A DNA stretch of 64,000 nucleotides, taken from NCBI GenBank assembly GCA_024637115.1, contig JAGXFU010000011.1, positions 166,800 through 230,799 of the forward strand, written 5' to 3'. The notes beneath the pieces are model-generated. The model was not told the origin of the DNA, made no database searches, and was given only the letters and a program-made list of their open reading frames with translations. Source of the DNA: Actinomycetes bacterium (GTDB lineage: Bacteria > Actinomycetota > Coriobacteriia > Anaerosomatales > JAGXFU01). This document shows, piece after piece, positions 33,955-41,795 of the stretch; positions within the stretch are counted from its first letter, which is position 1, and each line of letters starts with the position of its first letter. The position numbers and the translations under genes are program-made.

Positions 33955-35592
33955 CTACGATACAGCGGGGCGTCGCGCCACACTGTCTAGGAGCTCCTCG
34001 GCATGCCGCACGCCCGCCTCACTGTCGCTGCCTGACAGCATACGTGCAATCTCGGCGATACGTTCCTTGCCATCCACTCTGTGCGTCCTGGTGCGCACGC
34101 TCCCGTTTTCGCTCTCTTTGGAGACGACGATGTGGTGATCTGCGAATGCCGCCACCTGAGCGAGGTGAGTGATCACGAGCACCTGCCGGTCTTGGGCGAG
34201 ACGGGCGAGCTTGCGGCCTACCTCCGTAGCGGTAGCCCCGCCGATTCCAGCGTCCACCTCATCAAACACGAGCACCGGCACGCGATCAGCCGCCCCGAGC
34301 ACGGTCTTTAGTGCCAGCATGACGCGGGAGACCTCCCCGCCCGACGCTATCTTGGCCAACGGCCGCAGAGGCTGATCGGCTCCCGCTGCAACAAGGAACT
34401 CAACGCGCATGGGAGACTCCGCAGTCCATTCGTCGAACGGATACTCGGTCAGGTCAAGCCCGAACCGGGTTCCCGCCATCCCAAGCTCCGCTGATTCAGC
34501 GGAGAGTTCATCCATGAAGCCCGCCTCTGCGGCTCTCCTCATGGCAACGACAGACTCACCTGATTGCTCGAGCGCCGAACGTGATTGTGCCACCCGTTTA
34601 GCGGCCTCAGTACGCCCGAACTCGCCATCATCGATACTCGCGAGTCGGGTTCGAGCGTCGTCGCGAGTCTTCGCAACGTCAACCAAAGTCGGACCGTACT
34701 TCTTCTTGAGCTCAGTCAGCACCGAGAGGCGCGCTTCAACCGTATCGAGCGCAGCGGGATCATGTTCAATAGTATCGGCGTACTCCCGTACCGAGACCCC
34801 GACATCATCAACGATCGATACGATCTCTTTGATTCGCCCGGCAAGAGCGTCCAGTGCCGGATCAAGTCCCGCGACACGTGTCAGCTCGGCCTCGGCGCGA
34901 GACACCAGATCCAGGCCCGCGCCCTCCTCACGGAGCAGTGCGAGCGACTCTGCCGCCGCCGCCGCGAGTTTCTCTCCGTGACGAAGCGCCGGTACTCGCG
35001 CCTGCAGTATCTCGTCCTCGGATGCGAGGGGCGCCGCAGCATCGATCTCCGCGGCAACGAAACCCAGGTAGTCGGCACGTTCGCGGTCCTTGAGAAGCGC
35101 CTCATCGAAGCGTTCAAGAGCGATCTTGGTCTCAGCATAGTCGCTATAGGCGGTCCGGTATCGCTCAAGAGCGTCATCGGCATCAACGCCAATATACCGG
35201 TCAAGATACGCTGCATGGTTGGCAGGATGCAGTAGAGCTTGGTGGTCATGCTGACCGTGCAAGTCGAAGAGCGGCCCAACCTGAGTCGCCAACGTACCAA
35301 CCGTGACCATCTCGCCATCGATCTGGCACCGTGATCTGCCGTCAGCGCTCACCCTGCGCTTGAGCACGCGATCCAGCCCGTCGCTCACCACACGTCCCTC
35401 AACGAGGGCCTCATCGGCTCCGGCTCGCACCATCTGCGAGTCGGCCCTGTCTCCCACCAGAAGCTGAATCGCGCCCACGAGAGCGGTCTTGCCGGCACCG
35501 GTCTCTCCCGAAAGGACCGTCATGCCCGAACCGAACTCGAGCCAGGCTTCCTCGATGAGCGCAAGGTTGCGAATATGGAGCTCTTCGAGCAC
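33955..35592 (-). CDS. recN: DNA repair protein RecN
   Basis: SMC-like ATPase that acts early in double-strand break repair. I place the start at a GTG at 35592, one base after the nadK stop, because the family N-terminus LEELHIRNLALIEEA begins there. The 545-residue product has Walker A GETGAGKTAL (about 29-38), two coiled-coil arms, the ABC signature KIASGGEVSRV and Walker B VFDEVDAGIGG. No LexA-type site is visible at this internal start. Confidence 0.95.
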   Translation of the reverse strand: MLEELHIRNLALIEEAWLEFGSGMTVLSGETGAGKTALVGAIQLLVGDRADSQMVRAGADEALVEGRVVSDGLDRVLKRRVSADGRSRCQIDGEMVTVGTLATQVGPLFDLHGQHDHQALLHPANHAAYLDRYIGVDADDALERYRTAYSDYAETKIALERFDEALLKDRERADYLGFVAAEIDAAAPLASEDEILQARVPALRHGEKLAAAAAESLALLREEGAGLDLVSRAEAELTRVAGLDPALDALAGRIKEIVSIVDDVGVSVREYADTIEHDPAALDTVEARLSVLTELKKKYGPTLVDVAKTRDDARTRLASIDDGEFGRTEAAKRVAQSRSALEQSGESVVAMRRAAEAGFMDELSAESAELGMAGTRFGLDLTEYPFDEWTAESPMRVEFLVAAGADQPLRPLAKIASGGEVSRVMLALKTVLGAADRVPVLVFDEVDAGIGGATATEVGRKLARLAQDRQVLVITHLAQVAAFADHHIVVSKESENGSVRTRTHRVDGKERIAEIARMLSGSDSEAGVRHAEELLDSVARRPAVS

Positions 35593-35593
35593 C

Positions 35594-36445
35594 TCAGCAT
35601 CCCCCGTAGAACGCGTGGTGTACGACCTCGTAGAAGTCCCGCCCATCGAGCTTTACCAAGAGCACATCGTGCTCACCTCGCTGAACAACGACCGATTCAA
35701 TCGCCTGACGGCACGGCATGGAGTCACCGTCGACAGCGACACACGCCTCACGACGAGATGGGTCGGCAAGCTGAATCTCAACGATATCCGAGGGCCCTGT
35801 CACAATCGCCCGACGCCCAAGCGTGTGCGGGGCAACCGGGGTTACAAGCAGACACGAGACGTCCGGCGAAACGATGGGGCCACCCGCTGATAGCGAATAC
35901 GCGGTCGAGCCGGTGGCGGTAGCAACGACAACGCCGTCACAGTTGAAGGTGGCCAGCGGCGTACCATTGATCGAGATTGATGCATTGATGACCCGACCGG
36001 TGCTGCTACGCTCCACTGCAACCTCATTGAGTGCGCGATATCGACCTACCTCGCGGCCATCCATCACCACGTGCGCCTCAAGGGTCTGGCGACGCTCGAC
36101 ACGGCAATCGCCGGCGAGAGCCGAGCCGACCGCCGCACGCATGTCACTCGAATCCGCACCTGACAAGAACCCCAACCTGCCAAGATTGATTCCAAGCAGT
36201 GGCACTTCAACCTCTCCGAGCAGATGCACCGCCTTGAGAATGGTTCCATCTCCCCCGAGCGCTACAACCAGGGCAAGTTCACCCAAAGCTGCCGAGGAGA
36301 CCCCAAAGGATTCGAGACCGGACGCAGCAGCGTCTTCTGACGTGAGCACGCATTCGAAGCCCCCGGCCGATAGCCAGGTGGCCAATTCACTCGCGGCCGC
36401 AGTAGCGGCCGGATATCTGGTATTTGGAACGAGCAGGACTCGCAC
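35594..36445 (-). CDS. nadK: NAD kinase
   Basis: Phosphorylates NAD to NADP. The GTG at 36445 has GGGGAG 7 bases upstream and follows the tlyA stop by 4 bases; a longer frame to 36478 lies inside tlyA. The 283-residue product has the GGDG motif (about 64-67), the NE substrate motif (ALNEVAVER) and the conserved TGSTAYSLSAGGPI segment. Confidence 0.95.
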   Translation of the reverse strand: MRVLLVPNTRYPAATAAASELATWLSAGGFECVLTSEDAAASGLESFGVSSAALGELALVVALGGDGTILKAVHLLGEVEVPLLGINLGRLGFLSGADSSDMRAAVGSALAGDCRVERRQTLEAHVVMDGREVGRYRALNEVAVERSSTGRVINASISINGTPLATFNCDGVVVATATGSTAYSLSAGGPIVSPDVSCLLVTPVAPHTLGRRAIVTGPSDIVEIQLADPSRREACVAVDGDSMPCRQAIESVVVQRGEHDVLLVKLDGRDFYEVVHHAFYGGC

Positions 36446-36449
36446 GCTC

Positions 36450-37244
36450 TCACTCCCCAAACGCGGCATACGCCGCATCGATCAATTCGGTGGCTCCCAA
36501 CGTAGCATCCGCACCGTCTCGTGCGGCCCATAGCCAAAACTCAATGTTACCCTCGGGACCTCGGATAGGCGACCACGTGAGGCCTCGCACCACGAGTCCT
36601 GCACTCCGCACGGCGCTGAGTACGTTGGTGATGACATCCTCGTGCACACTGCGATCACGTACAACGCCCTTCTTACCAACACGACCCTTACCAGCTTCGA
36701 ACTGCGGCTTAACCAGCGCCACCAGATTCGCCCCCGATCCGAGCAGAGCCAGCAGGTGCGGAAGCACCATCCTCAGACTGATGAACGATACATCAACGAC
36801 CACCACGTCAAACGGTGCACCCAAGGCAACCGGATCGGCGCCACGAATGTTGGTCCGCTCAAAGACCGTGACCCGGTCATCTTGTCGGAGCGACCAGGCG
36901 AGTTGACCATAGCCGACATCCAGCGCTGCGACCGAGGCCGCACCTCGTTGGAGCAGACAATCGGTGAATCCCCCGGTCGAAGCACCAACGTCCACAGCGC
37001 GCTTGCCGGCAACATCGAGCCCAAAGTCATCGAGTGCGCCCGACAGTTTGTGGCCGCCACGGGAAACAAAGCGGGGCGCTTCGGCAACCTCGAACGGAGC
37101 ATCATCGTCGACTTGCTCGCCCGCCTTGCGCACTACCTCCCCGGCAATCCTCACTTCTCCGGCAAGAATGGCTGCTTTGGCGCGCTCTCTTGATTCGAAG
37201 AACCCGCGCTCAGCGAGGACTACGTCGGCCCGGCGTCGCGCCAT
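36450..37244 (-). CDS. tlyA: TlyA-family rRNA methyltransferase
   Basis: Ribose 2'-O-methyltransferase; in mycobacteria TlyA modifies 16S and 23S rRNA and its loss gives capreomycin resistance. The 264-residue protein has an N-terminal S4 RNA-binding domain (about 3-60) and an FtsJ-like methyltransferase domain with SAM motif VDVGASTGGFTDCLLQRGA and the catalytic-region Lys in LVKPQFEAGKGRVGKKGVV. Its first 35 bases overlap the end of dxs. Confidence 0.93.
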   Translation of the reverse strand: MARRRADVVLAERGFFESRERAKAAILAGEVRIAGEVVRKAGEQVDDDAPFEVAEAPRFVSRGGHKLSGALDDFGLDVAGKRAVDVGASTGGFTDCLLQRGAASVAALDVGYGQLAWSLRQDDRVTVFERTNIRGADPVALGAPFDVVVVDVSFISLRMVLPHLLALLGSGANLVALVKPQFEAGKGRVGKKGVVRDRSVHEDVITNVLSAVRSAGLVVRGLTWSPIRGPEGNIEFWLWAARDGADATLGATELIDAAYAAFGE

Positions 37245-39162
37245 CGCTTCTGTCCTTCGTTTGAGCTACAAGATCGGAATCGAGCCCCACCAGTCTGCCG
37301 AGGACAGCACCACGAATGCCGTCCGGATCCAGACCTACTTCAGCTATGAGCTTGTTCATCGCGCCATGGGTCACAAAACAATCCGGAATCGAAAGCCGCA
37401 AGACCGGGACTTCTACGGCCAGGTCCGAAAGGGCCTCAAGAACCGCTCCACCCATGCCGCCCATGCCCGTGTTCTCCTCAATGGTGACAAGGAGCCTGTG
37501 TTCAGATGCGGCCCATGCAATCGTCTCCAGGTCGATCGGCTTGACCCAGCGCATGTTTACCACGCTGGCCGAAACCCCGTCGGCGGCAAGCAACTCAGCG
37601 GCCTCCTCGGCAGCCTCTACCATGCGGCCAACCGCAAGCAGCGCAACATCCGTACCGGTGCTTCGGCGCTCGGCACGACCAGCCTCAAGAACGACTGGCT
37701 CACTGGGCATATCCACGCCCACACCTTTGCCGCGAGGGTAGCGGATCGCCACAGGGCCATCGGCTGCCAGCGCGGTGTGCAGCATATGCACGAGCTCCGC
37801 CTCGTTCGCCGGAGCCATCACCATGAGATTCGGAACCGAGCGCAGGTACGTCAGGTCAAATACGCCGTGATGTGTGGGGCCGTCTTCGCCCACCAATCCC
37901 GCCCGATCAAGACAAATAACGACCGGCAGGTTCTGTAGAGCGACGTCCATGATGAGCTGGTCATAGGCGCGCTGCATGAACGTGGAGTAGATTGCGAGCA
38001 CGGGCTTGCGTCCGCCGAGTGCCAATCCGGCAGCCATCCCGACAGCATGCTGTTCGGCGATACCAACATCAAAGAAACGATCGGGATACATGCGAGCGAA
38101 TCGGGCGAGCCCGGTTCCGGCAGGCATCGCCGCCGTGATTGCGACGATACGGTCATCGCGCGCGGCCTCATCGACGATCGCGAGGCTGAACGCCTCGGTA
38201 TACGAAAGTGGACCGTCGGTGCTGCCATTTACCTGGCCGGTCTCCACAGTGAATGGACTGATGCCATGAAACGCCTCGGGCTTTTCTTCGGCATGCGTGT
38301 AGCCCTGCCCCTTACGGGTCACCGCATGGATAATGACCGGACCATCTACCTGTTTGGCGCGTGCGATCGCCGAGGCAACCTTGCGCGGATCATGTCCGTC
38401 AATCGGGCCGACATAGGTGAGTCCGAGCTCTTCGAAGAGCATCCCGGGAACCAACAACTGCTTGACAGACTCCTTAGCAGCTTCTCCCGCCGCCACCATG
38501 GCCGCCCCGAGACGCGTCTTTCCCAGAGCGGATTCAACATCATCACGCAGACGCATGTAGCGTGGATCGAGCCGGACGCGCGCCAGATATGAGGCAAGCG
38601 CGCCGACATTCTCGGCAATCGACATCTCGTTGTCATTAAGGACGATCGTCATCTTCGTGCCGAGATGCCCGATGTGATTCATAGCTTCAAACGCCATACC
38701 ACCGGTGAGCGAACCATCACCGATAACGGCGAGGACTATCTCCTGTCCTCCAACCGCGTCACGTGCGTTCGCAAGCCCCAGGGCCACAGACAAGGAATTC
38801 GAAGCGTGGCCCGTGTCAAAACTGTCATACATACTCTCGGACCGTTTAGGGAATCCGCACACCCCACCGTACTGGCGCAACGTACTGAATTGCGGCAAAC
38901 GCCCCGTGAGCAGCTTATGAACATACGACTGGTGGCCAACGTCCCAGATAATGTGATCGTCCGGGCAGTTCAGCGCCAGGTGAATACCGATGGTAAGTTC
39001 GACAACGCCGAGATTCGGAGCAAGATGTCCACCGGTCTTGGCCACGGTGGTGACGAGCGTGTCACGAATCTCCTTGGCGAGCGCCGAGAGTTGCTCGTCA
39101 CTCAAGCCCGCGAGCTCCGCGGGTGATGTCAGTGTGTCGAGGATATGCTCGGAATCCAACAA
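37210..39162 (-). CDS. dxs: 1-deoxy-D-xylulose-5-phosphate synthase
   Basis: Thiamine-diphosphate enzyme that starts the MEP isoprenoid pathway from pyruvate and glyceraldehyde-3-phosphate, supplying undecaprenol for the wall genes nearby. The start is a TTG with AGAGGTG about 5 bases upstream, which looks genuine. The 650 residues include the thiamine-binding GDGSLTGGMAFEAMNH, the transketolase motif DRAGLVGEDGPTHHG and the C-terminal domain. The last 35 bases overlap tlyA. Confidence 0.95.
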   Translation of the reverse strand: MLDSEHILDTLTSPAELAGLSDEQLSALAKEIRDTLVTTVAKTGGHLAPNLGVVELTIGIHLALNCPDDHIIWDVGHQSYVHKLLTGRLPQFSTLRQYGGVCGFPKRSESMYDSFDTGHASNSLSVALGLANARDAVGGQEIVLAVIGDGSLTGGMAFEAMNHIGHLGTKMTIVLNDNEMSIAENVGALASYLARVRLDPRYMRLRDDVESALGKTRLGAAMVAAGEAAKESVKQLLVPGMLFEELGLTYVGPIDGHDPRKVASAIARAKQVDGPVIIHAVTRKGQGYTHAEEKPEAFHGISPFTVETGQVNGSTDGPLSYTEAFSLAIVDEAARDDRIVAITAAMPAGTGLARFARMYPDRFFDVGIAEQHAVGMAAGLALGGRKPVLAIYSTFMQRAYDQLIMDVALQNLPVVICLDRAGLVGEDGPTHHGVFDLTYLRSVPNLMVMAPANEAELVHMLHTALAADGPVAIRYPRGKGVGVDMPSEPVVLEAGRAERRSTGTDVALLAVGRMVEAAEEAAELLAADGVSASVVNMRWVKPIDLETIAWAASEHRLLVTIEENTGMGGMGGAVLEALSDLAVEVPVLRLSIPDCFVTHGAMNKLIAEVGLDPDGIRGAVLGRLVGLDSDLVAQTKDRSDGATPGRRSPR

Positions 39163-39177
39163 AGCACCTCTTCATAC

Positions 39178-39191
39178 GGGCGATATCGCCC
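39178..39191. promoter_or_regulatory. 14-base perfect palindrome in the dxs leader
   Basis: GGGCGATATCGCCC lies between the predicted dxs transcription start and its ribosome site. It could be an operator or form a small hairpin; nothing in the sequence says which. Confidence 0.4.
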
Positions 39192-39214
39192 AGGTCAGGT
39201 CATACCGGGACTTC

Positions 39215-39244
39215 AGCATAGTACGGCCTGCCAGAGCGGGACAA
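39215..39244 (-). promoter_or_regulatory. Candidate dxs promoter
   Basis: On the minus strand, TTGTCC (39244-39239) and TATGCT (39220-39215) are 18 bases apart (4 of 6 matches each). The predicted start is about 45 bases before the dxs TTG. Confidence 0.4.
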
Positions 39245-39272
39245 CCCGAACGCCCACGCCGTTGCTGGTGTG

Positions 39273-39608
39273 TTACTCCCCCGCCGCGTCATTGAAAGGC
39301 TGCGCTGCGACTCCATCCCGATCGTCATCAAGCTCTGGGGCGTCATCTGTGTTGGGCGGCGCATCATTTGATTCAGTGGTCGAATCATCCGAATCCTGAC
39401 CGTCATCCGAACCGACGGTCTCCTGCTCCTCAATCACCCTTTGCCATTCGGTGTGATCGGAAAGCTCCGTGCACTGATTGGCAAGTCGAACGCCCTCTTC
39501 GAGCAGCTCGATGCTCTTCTCAAGCGACACATCCTTCTTGCGCACCTGGGCGACGATCTCCTCGAGACGGACGCGCGCCTGCGTGAATGTGTACTTCTCA
39601 TCAGCCAT
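39273..39608 (-). CDS. xseB: Exodeoxyribonuclease VII small subunit
   Basis: Small subunit of exonuclease VII. The ATG at 39608 starts the family sequence (MADEKYTFTQARVRLEEIV) and overlaps the nusB stop by 8 bases; the longer frame is not family-like. The protein has 111 residues, longer than usual: the XseB core ends near residue 62, and about 50 very acidic, Asp/Ser/Thr/Pro-rich residues follow. The large subunit gene xseA, usually adjacent, is not in this window. Confidence 0.88.
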   Translation of the reverse strand: MADEKYTFTQARVRLEEIVAQVRKKDVSLEKSIELLEEGVRLANQCTELSDHTEWQRVIEEQETVGSDDGQDSDDSTTESNDAPPNTDDAPELDDDRDGVAAQPFNDAAGE

Positions 39609-40035
39609 TCTCGGACGCTTCCTCACCTTCGGAGCTCGAGTGCATCTCGGCCAATTTGCCGAGAACGCCATTTACAAACTTGGAAGAATCGTCTCCCCCA
39701 AACACCTTGGCCATCTCAACTGCCTCGTTGATGGACACCGACGCGGGGATGTCTTCCACAAAAAGTATCTCATAGGTGGCGAGCCGCAAGATGTTCCTGT
39801 CCACAAGAGGCATACGCGGGACAGTCCAGTGCTCGGATATCTGCGAGAGCGCACCATCGATCTCATCCTGATGGGACTCAACCCCGGCAATCAGGGATAA
39901 ACAGAACTCCGAAGGCTCGCCGTTCTCGGTGCTGTAGGTGCCGTTGGCCACGATCTCCGAAGCTGCATCGCCGGTAATCTCCCGCTGATACAGAATATTC
40001 ATGGCCTGTCGGCGCGCGCGTGTTCTCTCGTGCAT
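39601..40035 (-). CDS. nusB: Transcription antitermination factor NusB
   Basis: RNA-binding protein that joins NusE (S10) in rRNA antitermination. The 144-residue protein has the family pattern RTRARRQAMNILYQREI at the start and SINEAVEMAKVFGGDDSSKFVNGVLG near the end. It follows the Asp23 gene by 38 bases and overlaps xseB. Confidence 0.94.
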   Translation of the reverse strand: MHERTRARRQAMNILYQREITGDAASEIVANGTYSTENGEPSEFCLSLIAGVESHQDEIDGALSQISEHWTVPRMPLVDRNILRLATYEILFVEDIPASVSINEAVEMAKVFGGDDSSKFVNGVLGKLAEMHSSSEGEEASENG

Positions 40036-40073
40036 GTGTTCAGAAGGTCCGTTCTCCGAAGAACCGGGGGTCC

Positions 40074-40412
40074 CTATTCGGGAAATGTCACACCATCAAC
40101 GAATACATCCACGGACTCCACGGACACGCCGACTTGACTGCGTACCGCATCGGAGACCGCCTCCTGTATCGCGTGCGCAACCGAAGGCAGTGCAAGACCA
40201 TAGTCGACTTCTACGTGGATGTCGACAGAAACCAGGCCGTCTTCGTCAACCGCGATGTCAACGCCCTTTGCCGCTGCGCCCTTCTGGACGAGACCAGCGA
40301 GGGTTTGCCCGCAGACGGCAACTCCCTCGACTTGTGCTGCGGCAAGCGTGACTATGCGGTCAATAACCCCGGGCTTAAGCCCAAGACCATGAAGGCGGAT
40401 TTCTTCGGACAT
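40074..40412 (-). CDS. Asp23/Gls24-family protein
   Basis: Small protein of the Asp23/DUF322 family, commonly encoded between accC and nusB in Gram-positive bacteria and proposed to have an envelope-stress or membrane-associated role. It has 112 residues and the core motifs GVIDRIVTLAAAQVEGV, DGLVSVDIHVEVDYG and a C-terminal VDVFVDGVTFPE. The reading frame is complete. Function in this organism is unknown. Confidence 0.86.
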   Translation of the reverse strand: MSEEIRLHGLGLKPGVIDRIVTLAAAQVEGVAVCGQTLAGLVQKGAAAKGVDIAVDEDGLVSVDIHVEVDYGLALPSVAHAIQEAVSDAVRSQVGVSVESVDVFVDGVTFPE

Positions 40413-40441
40413 CGTCTGACACCTCTCACGATGCTCTGCGA

Positions 40442-41785
40442 CTAGGACATATACCGTTCGACGAAATCAGTATATACGTCACCGGACTTGAATGCGTCGA
40501 CCTCAAGCACTGCTTCGTGAAACGGAATCGTAGTTGGAATACCGACCACGATAAACTCGTCGAGCGCCCGACGAGCGCGGGCAATCGCCTCGTCACGGGT
40601 CTCGCCCCAGACAATCAGCTTTGCCAGCAGCGAGTCGTAGTACGGGGGTACCCGGTAGCCCGAATAGAGATGGCTATCGACACGAACGCCAAAACCGCCG
40701 GGTGAATTGAATACGCTGACCAACCCGGGATGTGGTCGGAAGTTGTGTGCCGGATCCTCGGCATTGATCCGAAACTCAATCGCGTGTCCGCGCAGGTGAA
40801 TCTTGTCCTGCGTGGTGTGGCGCATCTCCTCACCGGCCGCGATTCGGAGCTGTTCCTTGATGATGTCCACACCGGTGATCTGTTCAGTGACCGGATGCTC
40901 GACCTGTACGCGTGTGTTCATTTCCATGAAATAGAACTTGCCATCAGTGTCGAGCAAGAACTCTACTGTTCCGGCGTTGACGTAGTCGACAGCTCGCACG
41001 GCGAGCAGCGCGGCCTCACCCATGGCAATCCGGGTTCGGGGATCCAGCGCAGGACTCGGAGCCTCTTCGATGAGCTTCTGGTGACGACGCTGAATGGAGC
41101 AGTCGCGCTCAAAGAGATGCACCGCATTGCCGTGTGTATCGGCAAGCACCTGAAATTCGATGTGCCGAGTACGCAGAAGGTACTTCTCGAGATAGACCAC
41201 GTCGTTGCCGAATGCAGCGGCCGCTTCGGTCTTTGCGGCCTGGAATTTCGCGGCGAGTTCATCTTCTGAAACCGCCACACGCATCCCCTTGCCTCCGCCA
41301 CCGGCTGAGGCCTTGATCAAGACCGGGAATCCTACCTCTTTGGCGAACACCAGAGCGTCCGCTACGGTGTCGACAGCGCCATCGCTACCAGGCACGCAGG
41401 GTACACCTGCAGCCATCATCGTTTCCCGCGCCACAGCCTTGTCCCCCATGCGATCAATCGCATCGGGCGACGGTCCAACGAACACCAGTCCCGAATCGGC
41501 CACTGCCCGTGCGAAAGCGGCATTCTCTGCGAGGAAGCCGTAGCCGGGATGTATGGCTTCGGCACCTGTGGTAAGCGCCGCTGAGATGATGTTCGACATT
41601 GACAGGTAACTCTGGGCCGAAGGCGCAGGACCAATACACACCGCTTCATCAGCCATGCGTGTATGTAATGAATCCTTGTCAGCTTCCGAGTACACGGCAA
41701 CCGAGATGATTCCCATTTCCTTGCACGAGCGAATAATGCGTAGGGCCACCTCGCCGCGATTGGCGATCAATACCTTCTGAAACAT
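40442..41785 (-). CDS. accC: Biotin carboxylase (AccC-type)
   Basis: ATP-dependent carboxylation of biotin on a carrier domain, for acetyl-CoA or pyruvate carboxylase. The ATG at 41785 begins the family sequence MFQKVLIANRGEVALRIIRSC and has GAGGGG 5 bases upstream. The 447-residue product has the ATP-grasp glycine loop KASAGGGGKGMRV and the catalytic motif MEMNTRVQVEHPVTE. It lies 10 bases after a carboxyltransferase-BCCP fusion gene, so the two probably form one enzyme. Confidence 0.94.
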   Translation of the reverse strand: MFQKVLIANRGEVALRIIRSCKEMGIISVAVYSEADKDSLHTRMADEAVCIGPAPSAQSYLSMSNIISAALTTGAEAIHPGYGFLAENAAFARAVADSGLVFVGPSPDAIDRMGDKAVARETMMAAGVPCVPGSDGAVDTVADALVFAKEVGFPVLIKASAGGGGKGMRVAVSEDELAAKFQAAKTEAAAAFGNDVVYLEKYLLRTRHIEFQVLADTHGNAVHLFERDCSIQRRHQKLIEEAPSPALDPRTRIAMGEAALLAVRAVDYVNAGTVEFLLDTDGKFYFMEMNTRVQVEHPVTEQITGVDIIKEQLRIAAGEEMRHTTQDKIHLRGHAIEFRINAEDPAHNFRPHPGLVSVFNSPGGFGVRVDSHLYSGYRVPPYYDSLLAKLIVWGETRDEAIARARRALDEFIVVGIPTTIPFHEAVLEVDAFKSGDVYTDFVERYMS

Positions 41786-41795
41786 GCGATCCCCT

